A DNA stretch of 64,000 bases, taken from positions 1 through 64,000 of the forward strand of contig NZ_JAIQZF010000007.1 in the NCBI RefSeq assembly GCF_020164585.1. Direction: 5' to 3'. Both the position numbers and the translations under genes were made by a program. Shown one piece after another: positions 16,527-25,687 of this stretch. Every line of letters starts with the position of its first letter. Within the stretch, counting starts at the first letter, position 1. The notes under the pieces were generated by a model. The model saw only the letters and a list, made by a program, of their open reading frames with translations, ran no database searches and was not told the origin of the DNA. This DNA comes from Psychroflexus curvus (lineage in GTDB: Bacteria > Bacteroidota > Bacteroidia > Flavobacteriales > Flavobacteriaceae).

Positions 16527-16956
16527 TTTAAAAGGGGCGTTAATTGAAAAAAATGAATTCAAATCGCTATAAAGTTATAAAAATCCATAAAACGGATTTA
16601 AGAAAGCTTAAACAAAACTCAATCGATTTAGACTTCATGGATTTGGATATGACTCGTCAATTTCACAAAATATAATAGAATAAAATTTATAAGTTTTTCT
16701 ACTTCTAACTTCAAATTCTACTTTCTATACTCTCACTTAGAGCATCCTGATTTTAAGGTGATGAGGTCTGACAATGCTTCTTATAAAATTGGACTTAGCT
16801 ATCTAAAATACAGCGTTTGATGACCTGGCTGGACTGGTCATGAAATGAGTTTCTGTTAAAAAAAGATATGCATGCATCGTTTTTCAATTTTTTTTCTCTT
16901 AATTTATTATTAAATTATTAGATTGCAGTGTAAAAAAAAATCACAAATCCATTAAC
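16527..16956. other. AT-rich intergenic region between divergent genes
   Basis: About 430 bp separate the penicillin-acylase gene and the divergent TonB-receptor gene. It is AT-rich with a CTACTTCTAAC-type simple-sequence patch near 16700-16740. I see no ORF, hairpin or clear TAnnTTTG promoter element. Confidence 0.5.
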
Positions 16957-19755
16957 ATGAAAACAGTTTTCAATTTTTTTGTACTTCTTTTGTGTGTGTT
17001 TTCCTACTCACAGACCACCATAAAAGGTAGCATTACAGATAACTCTGGCGTTCCTTTACCCGGTGCAAATATTTTCATCGAAGAATCAGCCCGCGGAACC
17101 ACTTCAGATTTTGAAGGGAAGTATACACTCACCACAGATCAAAATCCACCCTTTGATATAGTTATTTCTTTCACTGGTTTCGAAAACGTTATAGTTCCGG
17201 TTACGGCCAACAATCAAATTATAGATGTACAGATGAGTGTTGGCAGCTCACTGGATGAAGTTGTGATTTCTGCCTCAAGAACTCCGGAGCGTGTTTTTGA
17301 ATCCCCTGTAACCGTTGAGCGTTTTGGAATAAAAGATGTAAAGACTACAGCCTCTGTTGATTTCTATGGAGGGCTTGAAAATCTAAAGGGCATAGATATC
17401 AACACCAACAGTTTAACTTTTAAGTCTGTTAATGCTAGAGGGTTTGCAGATTTTGCAAATGCCAGGTTTATGCAACTGGTGGATGGAATGGACAACTCAG
17501 CGCCTGCCCTTAATTTCCCTTTGGGCAACCTCATAGGCATGGTGGAAACAGATGTGCAAAGCATAGAAATTTTGCCCGGAGCTGCTTCTGGTCTTTATGG
17601 TGCTAATGCCTTTAACGGTATTCTTTTCATGAGAAGTAAAAACCCGTTCGATTATCCCGGTATTCGCGGGTATGTTAAACAGGGAATGACGTCTCAGGAT
17701 GCTGCAGGAGAGAACCCCTACACCGATCTGGGATTGAGCATAGCTCATAAGTTTAGTGATAAATTTGCCGTTAAGGCAAATATTGGATACATCAAAGGTA
17801 CAGACTGGGCCGCCAATAACAGGTCCGACAAACTGAACAGGGGTCTCACCAGAGAGGATACAGATTATGATGGAATCAATGTTTATGGTGATGAGGTATC
17901 TACAAACATAAGGAGTGCTTCAGGTTTAGGCATAATTCCCGACGTTCGGGTCAGTAGAACCGGCTATAGCGAAATGGATCTAACCAACTATAATGCCGAG
18001 AGTTTTAAAGCTGACTGGGGGTTGTACTTCAGACCCTGGGAAGATGACTTTGAAATTCAATACGTAGGAAAAGTAGGTAGTGGTAACACCATTTATCAGG
18101 GAGCTAACCGTTATAACATCAAGAACTTTTTCTTACAGCAACATAAAATTGAAATCAAAAATGATAATTTCTTTGTGAGAGGTTACGTGAATGAAGATGA
18201 CGCAGGAGACTCCTATGACATGGTATTTACGGGGATTAACATCAACAGATCATGGAAAAGCGATGCCGACTGGTTTGGCGACTACATTCAAACTTTTGCA
18301 GGTATAGAATTGTCAGGTAATCCTCAGGGCTTAACCGATGATCAAAAGCATGATGCTGCTAGAGCTGCAGCGGATACTGGTCGTTTAATCCCTGGAACTC
18401 CTGAATTTCAGAATACATTTGATCAGGTCGTACAGGATACAGACTTAAGTTCAGGTTCGCGTTTTCAGGACAATTCTAAATTTTACCATTCAGATGCTAA
18501 TTACAACTTCAGTCACCTATGGGACTATGCAGAAGTTCAGGTTGGCGGGTCATTCAGATCTTACAATCTGAATTCTGATGGCACGATCTACACAGATAAC
18601 GATGGTCCTATCATATACTCAGAATTTGGAGTATATACACAAATTCAAAAAGAGGTAGAAATCTCGGATCTTGTAAAAATGAAACTTACGGGTTCTCTCC
18701 GATTTGATAAGTCTGAGTTATTTGACGGATTCTTTTCTCCAAGATTATCTGCAGGCTTTACGATTGCAGAGGATCATAATATTAGAGCCTCTTTTCAGAC
18801 AGGATTTAGAAACCCAACAACACAAAACCTATACATCGGACTTGACGTTGGTCGGGCTGTGTTAATTGGAGGAGCTTCCGATAATCCTAAACGCTACTCT
18901 AAACAATACAGTGTGGCAAACAGTACCTTAAGTCCTTTTGGTGCAGCTGTGCTTGGTTCGCCATCGGTTTCTATAAATGGTTCTGGAGCCTACAACAACT
19001 CGTTCACTGCAAGTTCGGTGAGTAATGATTTTTCTCAATCTGGAAACCCGGCAGATTTAGAAATTGGAAATTCCAATTTGGCACAACCGGAGCAGGTATC
19101 TTCTTTTGAGCTTGGTTACCGTGGAAAAGCTCAGGGCTTTGTCATAGATGCTTCAGCGTATTATAATATTTATCAGGACTTCCTGGCCAATGAAAATGTG
19201 ATTTCTCCATTTTATGGTGATGTGGAATTAACCCAGACTGTTCCTGGGACCAATACCCCTTTAGCAGTGGCTGCTATCGCTAATGGTGATTTCCAAGTCT
19301 ACCAAACCTATACAAATACAGATAAGGAGGTTAAATCCTATGGTGCAGCTATAGGCCTTTCAACCAAAGTGTTTAATGGTTTTGATCTGAGCGCCAATTA
19401 TACCTACGCCAGGTTAGATTTTGATGTCGCTGCTAATCCAAATGTGAGAACTAATTTTAACACCCCGGAACATAAGGTAAAAGCTTCTTTTGGTAAAACG
19501 GATTTGTTTGAGAATCTTGGGTTTAACCTGTCATGGAGATGGAGCGACAATTATTTTTGGGAAGCTAATTTTGGTGATGGAGAAGTGCCCGCTTTTAATG
19601 TCTTAGATGCACAGGTGAATTACAGAATACCAAAATATAAATCTACCATCAAATTAGGGGCTTCAAACTTGTTGCAAGACGAATATTTCACAGCATTTGG
19701 AACCGGATATATAGGTTCCATCTATTACTTGTCTTTAACCATCAATAATTTTTAA
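16957..19755 (+). CDS. TonB-dependent outer-membrane receptor, 932 aa
   Basis: An active-transport receptor in the outer membrane. A signal peptide (MKTVFNFFVLLLCVFSYSQ) is followed by a carboxypeptidase-D-like domain (about 20-100; TIKGSITDNSGVPLPGANIF) and a plug domain (about 115-225; VMETDVQSIEILPGAASGLYG-like features). A 22-strand-type barrel then ends in a terminal aromatic (SLTINNF). No SusD-type partner follows, so it is not a classical polysaccharide locus. Instead, 15 bp downstream lies an SGNH-hydrolase lipoprotein gene, most likely in the same transcript and closed by the terminator at 21481-21508. This pairing suggests uptake of a product released by the lipoprotein. Confidence 0.9.
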   Translation: MKTVFNFFVLLLCVFSYSQTTIKGSITDNSGVPLPGANIFIEESARGTTSDFEGKYTLTTDQNPPFDIVISFTGFENVIVPVTANNQIIDVQMSVGSSLDEVVISASRTPERVFESPVTVERFGIKDVKTTASVDFYGGLENLKGIDINTNSLTFKSVNARGFADFANARFMQLVDGMDNSAPALNFPLGNLIGMVETDVQSIEILPGAASGLYGANAFNGILFMRSKNPFDYPGIRGYVKQGMTSQDAAGENPYTDLGLSIAHKFSDKFAVKANIGYIKGTDWAANNRSDKLNRGLTREDTDYDGINVYGDEVSTNIRSASGLGIIPDVRVSRTGYSEMDLTNYNAESFKADWGLYFRPWEDDFEIQYVGKVGSGNTIYQGANRYNIKNFFLQQHKIEIKNDNFFVRGYVNEDDAGDSYDMVFTGININRSWKSDADWFGDYIQTFAGIELSGNPQGLTDDQKHDAARAAADTGRLIPGTPEFQNTFDQVVQDTDLSSGSRFQDNSKFYHSDANYNFSHLWDYAEVQVGGSFRSYNLNSDGTIYTDNDGPIIYSEFGVYTQIQKEVEISDLVKMKLTGSLRFDKSELFDGFFSPRLSAGFTIAEDHNIRASFQTGFRNPTTQNLYIGLDVGRAVLIGGASDNPKRYSKQYSVANSTLSPFGAAVLGSPSVSINGSGAYNNSFTASSVSNDFSQSGNPADLEIGNSNLAQPEQVSSFELGYRGKAQGFVIDASAYYNIYQDFLANENVISPFYGDVELTQTVPGTNTPLAVAAIANGDFQVYQTYTNTDKEVKSYGAAIGLSTKVFNGFDLSANYTYARLDFDVAANPNVRTNFNTPEHKVKASFGKTDLFENLGFNLSWRWSDNYFWEANFGDGEVPAFNVLDAQVNYRIPKYKSTIKLGASNLLQDEYFTAFGTGYIGSIYYLSLTINNF

Positions 19756-19770
19756 TAACTAAAACATAAA

Positions 19771-21438
19771 ATGATGAACTATTTTAAATATATCTTTCTT
19801 CCATTTTTAGCCGTAAGCTTCATGGCTTGTGAAAATGAACCTCTGGAAGACTTAAGAAACAGAGGTGTTCAGGAAGAACCGGAAGCTACAGAAGAGTTTA
19901 CGCAGGGTTCTGCAAACTTCTCAACGTATGTGGCTTTAGGGAATTCATTAACGGCTGGTTTTTCTGATGGTGCATTGTATAAAATCTCACAGGAAAATTC
20001 AATGCCCTCCATATTGGCCGACCGATTCTCTACACTGGCAGACGGTGGCAGTTTTACTCAGCCCCTGATGAATGATAATATAGGGGGTCTTTTGGCGGGA
20101 GGAAATCCTCTTCCAGGGTTTAATCCCAGGTTAGTATTTGGAGGTTCCGGTCCTGTTCCTCTATCAAGTGTTGTAGGCCCTATACAGCCTACCACCGACA
20201 TCCTGAATAATAATCCAACCGGTCCCTTCAACAACTTAGGTGTGCCAGGCGCAAAAAGTTTTCATTTACTTGCTCCAGGTTATGGAAATGTGACTGGCGT
20301 TTTTGCCAATCCGCCTTCCGCTAATCCTTATTTTGTAAGAATGGCAAGCTCGCCCCAAACAACAGTGATAGCCGATGCTATTGCTCAACAGCCTACGTTT
20401 ATATCCTTATGGATTGGTAATAATGATGTGTTAGGTTATGCGCTTTCCGGAGGTGACGGGTCCAATCCTATTACACCAATGGATGGACCTCCTGGTGTTG
20501 GTTTTCAACAGACATACGGAGCTATTGCCGGTCTTTTAACAGGTAACATTCCGAACTTACAGGGAATAATGGCAAACATTCCGAATGTGACTGCTATACC
20601 TCATTTCACAACCGTACCTCATAACCCGTTAGACCCTTCCAATCCAGACTTTGCGGATCAAATCCCTACATTAAATGCTATTTTTGGAGCTATAAATCAA
20701 GTATTTGTTGCCTTAGGAGAGACTAATCGGATTATTGAATTTACTGCGGAGGCTTCAAATGCAGTCGTGATAAATGACGAATCACTTACAGATGTTTCTG
20801 CTCAGATTGCTGGTGCTTTAGCACCTAATCCTCAATTCATAGCTTTGGTTGAGAGTTTTGGTTTGCCTGCTCAGGCTGCCCCTCTTGTTGCTAATTTATT
20901 AGGTAATACATATGGCCAGGCAAGACAGGCTACAGAAGAAGAGTTGTTAGTACTGCCTAGCAGTTCAATTATAGGAACAGTAAATACAGATCGTTTTGCT
21001 TTCCTAGTCTCTCAGGGACTTTCACAGGAACTTGCCGGTCAATTTTCTGTTGAAGGCATTACGCTGCCCCTGGCAGATAAGTGGGTCTTGTTACCAGAAG
21101 AACAGGAAGAGATAGCCACGGCTACAGCACAGTTCAATCAGGTTATCTCTGGGGTTGCAAGCGCAAATGGTTTTGCTTTACTGGATGCTAACGCCTTGTT
21201 AGATCGAATCGCAACCTCTGGTGTAGTGACCAACGATCTTATACTGACATCAAATTTAGTCACTGGAGGCGCTTTTTCACTTGATGGTGTTCACCCAACC
21301 TCCAGAGGCTATGCCTTAATCGCAAATGAAATGCTAAAAGCCATAGATGTAACGTATGGTTCAAATTTTGAAGCTTCCGGAAATCTTGTGGATGTATCGA
21401 CTTACAACACGAACTATTCACCCGGCTTAATCAATTAA
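19771..21438 (+). CDS. SGNH/GDSL-type hydrolase lipoprotein, 555 aa
   Basis: A surface or periplasmic lipoprotein: the hydrophobic start ends in the lipobox SFMAC (Cys20). The SGNH fold motifs are readable. Block I is ALGNSLTAG (Ser59; the usual GDS is GNS here), block II GVPGAKSFHLLAPGYG, block III WIGNND (Asn218) and block V DGVHPTSRGYALIANE (Asp505, His508). A long insertion of low-similarity sequence separates blocks III and V. Such enzymes hydrolyse acyl or acetyl esters. It follows the TonB receptor by 15 bp and has a paralogue at 22989, on the other side of a FadL-type gene. The exact ester is unknown. Confidence 0.85.
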   Translation: MMNYFKYIFLPFLAVSFMACENEPLEDLRNRGVQEEPEATEEFTQGSANFSTYVALGNSLTAGFSDGALYKISQENSMPSILADRFSTLADGGSFTQPLMNDNIGGLLAGGNPLPGFNPRLVFGGSGPVPLSSVVGPIQPTTDILNNNPTGPFNNLGVPGAKSFHLLAPGYGNVTGVFANPPSANPYFVRMASSPQTTVIADAIAQQPTFISLWIGNNDVLGYALSGGDGSNPITPMDGPPGVGFQQTYGAIAGLLTGNIPNLQGIMANIPNVTAIPHFTTVPHNPLDPSNPDFADQIPTLNAIFGAINQVFVALGETNRIIEFTAEASNAVVINDESLTDVSAQIAGALAPNPQFIALVESFGLPAQAAPLVANLLGNTYGQARQATEEELLVLPSSSIIGTVNTDRFAFLVSQGLSQELAGQFSVEGITLPLADKWVLLPEEQEEIATATAQFNQVISGVASANGFALLDANALLDRIATSGVVTNDLILTSNLVTGGAFSLDGVHPTSRGYALIANEMLKAIDVTYGSNFEASGNLVDVSTYNTNYSPGLIN

Positions 21439-21480
21439 AATTCTTTAAAATCTTAATTGAAAAGGTTTTGACACCTGCTA

Positions 21481-21508
21481 AAAGCTTCCAGAAATGGAGG
21501 CTTTTTTT
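21481..21508 (+). terminator. Intrinsic terminator after the first SGNH lipoprotein gene
   Basis: AAAGCTTCCA (21481-21490) pairs with TGGAGGCTTT (21495-21504), with one G-U pair, around a GAAA loop followed by a T run. It closes the TonB receptor-SGNH transcript. Confidence 0.8.
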
Positions 21509-21675
21509 GCTTTGGAGTTTAGGATTTTCCAGCGGTTTTTATAGATCCCCATGGCACTAATGCTGACAAATATTTTAGACAATGATCAAAACCTTATCTA
21601 TCAGCTCTTTAGAAATTGAAGTCAATTTTCTTTTAAATGAATACCGTAATAAAGTCCAAGGTTGTTAATAAATGA

Positions 21676-21683
21676 TAAATTTG
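21676..21683 (+). promoter_or_regulatory. -7 promoter element for the FadL-type gene
   Basis: TAAATTTG matches TAnnTTTG exactly and lies 40 bp before the ATG at 21723. Because it falls inside the longer possible frame (from 21672), it supports the shorter start. Confidence 0.5.
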
Positions 21684-21722
21684 CTGGTAAATTTTAGAAT
21701 TCCAAAAAAAAACAAATTTAAA

Positions 21723-22979
21723 ATGAAGAACTTTTTAATTTCAGGATTGCTTCTCATGCTAGCCTCAACTTTAGCATATGCAGGAGGCTATCGAGTAGGG
21801 GCGCAGGGACAAAGAGCTTTAGCTATGGGTCATGCAGGTGTTGGTGTGGTAAACAGTGCAGAAACTGCCTTTTTTAACCCTTCAGGTTTAGTGTATTTAG
21901 AAGACAGACTAACAATTTCAGCTGGTATAACAGGTGTTTTTTCTAATGTAAAGTGGCAAAACACTTCTACAGGTCAGTTTGCGGAAACTCAGCAGGATCC
22001 GGGAACTCCATTTTATTTTCACGCCGCCTATAAAGTCAATGAATGGATGAGTTTAGGTCTGTCGGTTTCTACTCCCTACGGAAGTTCTGTCGAGTGGGAA
22101 AGAAATTGGCCGGGGTCTCACTTAGTAAACGATATTGAACTTGCAGCCATTTATATTCAGCCTTTAGTCTCTGTAAAATTATCAGAGCATTTTAGTATTG
22201 GAGGCGGACCTATATTTGTAACAGGTAACGTGAATTTCAATAGAAATGCTAACCGTACTCTTACAGACGAGCAGGGAAACAGATCCAATATTACGGTAGA
22301 CGACTCAGGAGTCACAAACACAGGATGGAGCGCCAGTTTTATGTTCACTCCGGTTGAAGCGCTTAGAATCGGATTCAATTATAAATCTGAAATACTTCTT
22401 AATGCTGAAGGTGGAGAAGCTACGTTTAGCAATTTTCCAAACTCTACTTTAACACCTCAAAACGGAACAACAGCATTTGATGCAACTCTTCCTATGCCTG
22501 CTGAGTTAACCATTGGTTTTGCTTACGAAATGAATGAAAAGTGGTTGTTTGCTTTTGATTACCAAAGAGCATACTGGGACGTTTATAATTCCTTGGACAT
22601 TGATTTTGCTGATCCAAATGTCGCGACTTCTGTCAACCCAAGAAATTACAAAAATGCTTCTACTTATAGATTTGGTGCGCAATACCTTGCTTCAGATAAC
22701 TTAACCTTGAGGGCTGGCTATTATTTTGATGAATCTCCGGTTCAAGCTGGCTTTTTTGCACCAGAAACTCCTAGAAATGATGCCAATGGGTTTACTGCTG
22801 GTCTTTCTTTCCAGGTTTCAGAGAGTTTGGCAATCGATGCCTCGTTTTTATATTTGAGATTCAAGGAGGTGGATGCTTCTTATGACTCTTATACGGAAAA
22901 TGGTCAAAGTGTGCCTTTCGAAGGAACTTATAAATCCAATGCTTTTTTACCTGGTATAGGAGTTACTTATAAATTATAA
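21723..22979 (+). CDS. OmpP1/FadL-family outer-membrane channel, 418 aa
   Basis: FadL-type barrels let long-chain fatty acids and other hydrophobic compounds cross the outer membrane. The signal peptide (MKNFLISGLLLMLASTLAYA) is followed by the family opening GGYRVGAQGQRALAMGHAGVG and by AETAFFNPSGLVYL, the conserved NPA-like hatch region. The C-terminal strand is FLPGIGVTYKL. The start at 21723 is chosen over a longer frame from 21672 because it starts the signal peptide directly and lies downstream of a TAAATTTG promoter element. The gene is followed 9 bp later by a second SGNH lipoprotein gene, suggesting the released acyl group is its cargo. Confidence 0.9.
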   Translation: MKNFLISGLLLMLASTLAYAGGYRVGAQGQRALAMGHAGVGVVNSAETAFFNPSGLVYLEDRLTISAGITGVFSNVKWQNTSTGQFAETQQDPGTPFYFHAAYKVNEWMSLGLSVSTPYGSSVEWERNWPGSHLVNDIELAAIYIQPLVSVKLSEHFSIGGGPIFVTGNVNFNRNANRTLTDEQGNRSNITVDDSGVTNTGWSASFMFTPVEALRIGFNYKSEILLNAEGGEATFSNFPNSTLTPQNGTTAFDATLPMPAELTIGFAYEMNEKWLFAFDYQRAYWDVYNSLDIDFADPNVATSVNPRNYKNASTYRFGAQYLASDNLTLRAGYYFDESPVQAGFFAPETPRNDANGFTAGLSFQVSESLAIDASFLYLRFKEVDASYDSYTENGQSVPFEGTYKSNAFLPGIGVTYKL

Positions 22980-22988
22980 TTTAAGACA

Positions 22989-24548
22989 ATGAAAAACTAT
23001 ATAAAATTTTTACCGTTTTTAGCTTTTGGACTCATGGCATGTGAGCCGGAACTAGATCAAGCAATTGAGGAAAACGAAGTGTACACAGCTGGTGAAGCAG
23101 ATTTTTCCAACTATGTAGCTTTAGGAAATTCCCTTACAGCTGGTTATGCAGACCGAGCGCTGTACATTCAGGGACAGGAAAATTCGTATCCTAATATCTT
23201 ATCAGGACAGTTTGCACTTGTGGGAGGAGGAGAGTTTACGCAACCTCTTATGGCAGACAATCTTGGAGGATTGACATTGAATGGCAACCAAATCGCAGAG
23301 AACAGACTCGTATTGTCTTCCAATGCAGGTGAGCCTGTTATTCCACCACTGCCAATAACTGGAGAACCACAAACAGAAATCACCACTAAACTGTCTGGGT
23401 CTTTTAATAATATGGGAGTCCCTGGAGCAAAAAGTTATCACTTATTAGCTCCTGGCTACGGAAGTTTGGCAGGAGTAGCTACTGGACAGGCGAACCCTTA
23501 TTTTGCCAGGTTTTCATCTTCAGAAAACGCGACGGTAATTGAAGATGCCTTAGCGCAGAGCCCTTCTTTCTTTTCTTTATGGATAGGAAATAATGATATC
23601 TTGGGCTATGCAACAAGTGGAGGAACAGGTGTAGATCAAACAGGAAATTTTGATGCATCCACTTATGCTTCAAATGATATTACAGATCCCAACGTATTTG
23701 CAGGAGTTTATAGTCAGTTGATAGAAGGATTAACGGCTTCAGCTTCTGGTGGAGTAGTTTACAATATCCCAAACATTACTGATATTCCATTTTTTACCAC
23801 AGTACCCAATAATGCCCTGGTGCTGGATGCTCAGACTGCAGTTAATCTTACAGGTTTCTTTCAGGCTGTAGCCGGGATTTTTACACAGGGACTTATTCAG
23901 CAGGGGATTCCACCGGCACAAGCCCAGGCTCTTGCGGCACAATACGCTATCACATTCAGTGAAGGACCAAACAGATTTATCATAGATGTGCCTGTTACAC
24001 CTTCAAATCCTCTTGGCTTTAGACAAATGCAACCTGAAGAACTGCTGCTGCTAACTATAGATCAGGGTGCTTTAGCTCAAGGTTATGGTTCAGTTGCTCT
24101 ATCCCCGGAAGTTATGCAGGTTTTAGGCCTTCTGCAGCAAGGCGGAACACCAACACAGGAACAGGCTGCACTGGTATTGGATGCTGTCAATGGAATTGAT
24201 GATAAAGATGCTTTAGACGCAAGTGAACTGCAGGCCATTTCAACTGCAAGAACCTCCTATAACGCAACCATACAAGGTTTAGCTCAGGCTAATGGTTTGG
24301 CGTTTGTAGATGCTAATGGACTCTTGCAAGATGTAGGGCAGGGCGTAAGCTTTCCGGGAGGAACTATTACCTCAAGTTTTGTAACTGGCGGAGGGTTTTC
24401 TCTGGATGGGGTGCATTTAACTCCTAGAGGATATGCTCTTGTAGCCAATGAAACCCTTAGAGCTATCAATCTTACTTATGGTTCTGACTTGCCAGAAGTT
24501 CAGTTAGGAACTTATGGAACCATTTATTTAAGTGATAACGTTAACTAA
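22989..24548 (+). CDS. SGNH/GDSL-type hydrolase lipoprotein, paralogue, 519 aa
   Basis: This is a clear paralogue of the lipoprotein at 19771. The lipobox is GLMAC (Cys18). Block I is ALGNSLTAG (Ser48), block II GVPGAKSYHLLAPGYG, block III WIGNND (Asn202) and block V DGVHLTPRGYALVANE (Asp473, His476). The regions between the blocks are Q- and A-rich and diverged. It is 9 bp downstream of the FadL-type gene and closed by the strong terminator at 24567-24607. The two copies may cleave different esters, or one may be a later duplication. Confidence 0.85.
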   Translation: MKNYIKFLPFLAFGLMACEPELDQAIEENEVYTAGEADFSNYVALGNSLTAGYADRALYIQGQENSYPNILSGQFALVGGGEFTQPLMADNLGGLTLNGNQIAENRLVLSSNAGEPVIPPLPITGEPQTEITTKLSGSFNNMGVPGAKSYHLLAPGYGSLAGVATGQANPYFARFSSSENATVIEDALAQSPSFFSLWIGNNDILGYATSGGTGVDQTGNFDASTYASNDITDPNVFAGVYSQLIEGLTASASGGVVYNIPNITDIPFFTTVPNNALVLDAQTAVNLTGFFQAVAGIFTQGLIQQGIPPAQAQALAAQYAITFSEGPNRFIIDVPVTPSNPLGFRQMQPEELLLLTIDQGALAQGYGSVALSPEVMQVLGLLQQGGTPTQEQAALVLDAVNGIDDKDALDASELQAISTARTSYNATIQGLAQANGLAFVDANGLLQDVGQGVSFPGGTITSSFVTGGGFSLDGVHLTPRGYALVANETLRAINLTYGSDLPEVQLGTYGTIYLSDNVN

Positions 24549-24566
24549 AAAGACTAATTATTGTTT

Positions 24567-24607
24567 AAAAACTGCTTCAGCGTCATAAGTTGAAGCAGTT
24601 TTTTTTT
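24567..24607 (+). terminator. Strong intrinsic terminator after the SGNH/FadL locus
   Basis: A 13-bp stem (AAAAACTGCTTCA 24567-24579, TGAAGCAGTTTTT from 24591) with an 11-nt loop ends in a long T run. Confidence 0.85.
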
Positions 24608-24636
24608 ATTTTAGAAGCTTAATTAAACCTAACCCC

Positions 24637-24987
24637 ATGAAAACCTTACTACAAATTATACTTACAGGAGTCATTGTCCTTGTGTTATCGAACATCTTAG
24701 GAGGTGTTTATGTTGACGATTTTCTTACTGCTATCGTTGTGGCGGCTCTCCTCGCTTTACTTAACATATTTGTAAAACCGATTTTACTCATCCTTACCCT
24801 TCCCGTTACAGTCATCACTTTTGGCTTGTTCCTGCTGGTGATCAACGCCTTGATTATTTTGATGGCAGACGGGCTTATAGGCGGATTTAGTGTAGATGGA
24901 TTCTGGTGGGCTGTACTGTTTAGTATTTTGTTATCCTTTTTACAATCCCTTATTTTTTCGGTTGCAGAACGTTCTGGAAGAAGATAA
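24637..24987 (+). CDS. Small membrane protein of the phage-holin-4 (PF04020-like) family, 116 aa
   Basis: Four hydrophobic segments fill the protein (about residues 3-22, 29-47, 50-75 and 84-105). The family features ALLALLNIFVKPILLILTLPVTVITFGLFLLVINALII are present. Despite the family name, these proteins are widespread chromosomal membrane proteins (YvlD-like) with no established lysis role. No phage genes lie nearby. It is 16 bp upstream of a CPBP-family gene and probably shares its transcript. Function unknown. Confidence 0.8.
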   Translation: MKTLLQIILTGVIVLVLSNILGGVYVDDFLTAIVVAALLALLNIFVKPILLILTLPVTVITFGLFLLVINALIILMADGLIGGFSVDGFWWAVLFSILLSFLQSLIFSVAERSGRR

Positions 24988-25003
24988 CATCTAATCCATT
25001 TTT

Positions 25004-25579
25004 ATGAAATTGACAAAATCGGCAATGTTTGCCTTGTCCGTATTTACACTTTTTGGTTTTAGCGGAATAGCCTATTTCATTCTCTCTTTTTCTGATAGCG
25101 TCCAGTATTTTGAAATGTTTGCCTATGAAAATCTATGGCTTTCTATTCCTGCAGGATTAGGCTTTGGAACTCTTGCTGCTTTTATTGGTATTTTACTTTT
25201 GAAGTTGCCTTCGTTGAAAGATACAAGTACGTTTTATGCAAATTTCTTTAAGAGTTTAAACCTGCACTGGACAGATATTCTTTTTTATTCATTTTGTGCA
25301 GGAGTAGGTGAAGAAATATTATTCCGTGGTGCATTACAGCCCCTGCTGGGGTTGTGGCTGGCAGCGGTAATTTTTGTGATTTTACACGGTTATCTATCAT
25401 TTGAGGATTGGAAAAAATCACTCTACGGTATATATCTGATTTTCATTTCTGCAGGATTTGGATATCTCGTGGTTGACTTCGATATCTACGCAGCAATGGC
25501 AGCTCATTTTATTTTTGATGTGATTATGTTTTTCAAAATCAGAAAAGATTCTGAGTCTTTAGTTTCAGAAACGGATTGA
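25004..25579 (+). CDS. CPBP-family intramembrane glutamic protease, 191 aa
   Basis: A polytopic inner-membrane protein with the ABI/CPBP motifs: GEEILFRG (Glu103, Glu104, Arg108), a histidine in VILHGYLSFE (His128), and AAHFIFDVIM (His168, Asp172). Family members related to Rce1 cleave near prenylated or hydrophobic C termini; bacterial roles are mostly unknown. It is on the short side for the family, with about five or six membrane segments. It follows the small PF04020-like gene by 16 bp and ends about 50 bp before the trigger-factor promoter. Confidence 0.82.
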   Translation: MKLTKSAMFALSVFTLFGFSGIAYFILSFSDSVQYFEMFAYENLWLSIPAGLGFGTLAAFIGILLLKLPSLKDTSTFYANFFKSLNLHWTDILFYSFCAGVGEEILFRGALQPLLGLWLAAVIFVILHGYLSFEDWKKSLYGIYLIFISAGFGYLVVDFDIYAAMAAHFIFDVIMFFKIRKDSESLVSETD

Positions 25580-25629
25580 TTTCTTTAGATTTATTTAGCT
25601 TTTTGAAAGCCCTGCCTGTTTATAAAAAC

Positions 25630-25660
25630 TTGGTAAGCAGTGAAATAAATTGTAATTTTG
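25630..25660 (+). promoter_or_regulatory. Bacteroidota-type promoter of tig
   Basis: TTG at 25630-25632 and TAATTTTG at 25653-25660 are separated by 20 nt. This is a full match to the -33/-7 pattern, and the ATG of tig is 27 bp further on. Confidence 0.65.
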
Positions 25661-25687
25661 CACTCTTAAAAAAAATAATCCTTTAGA

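Noticed and set aside
24637-24987. Phage holin / prophage remnant
   Set aside because: Only the family name suggests a phage. No other phage gene is present and this family is common in bacterial chromosomes.
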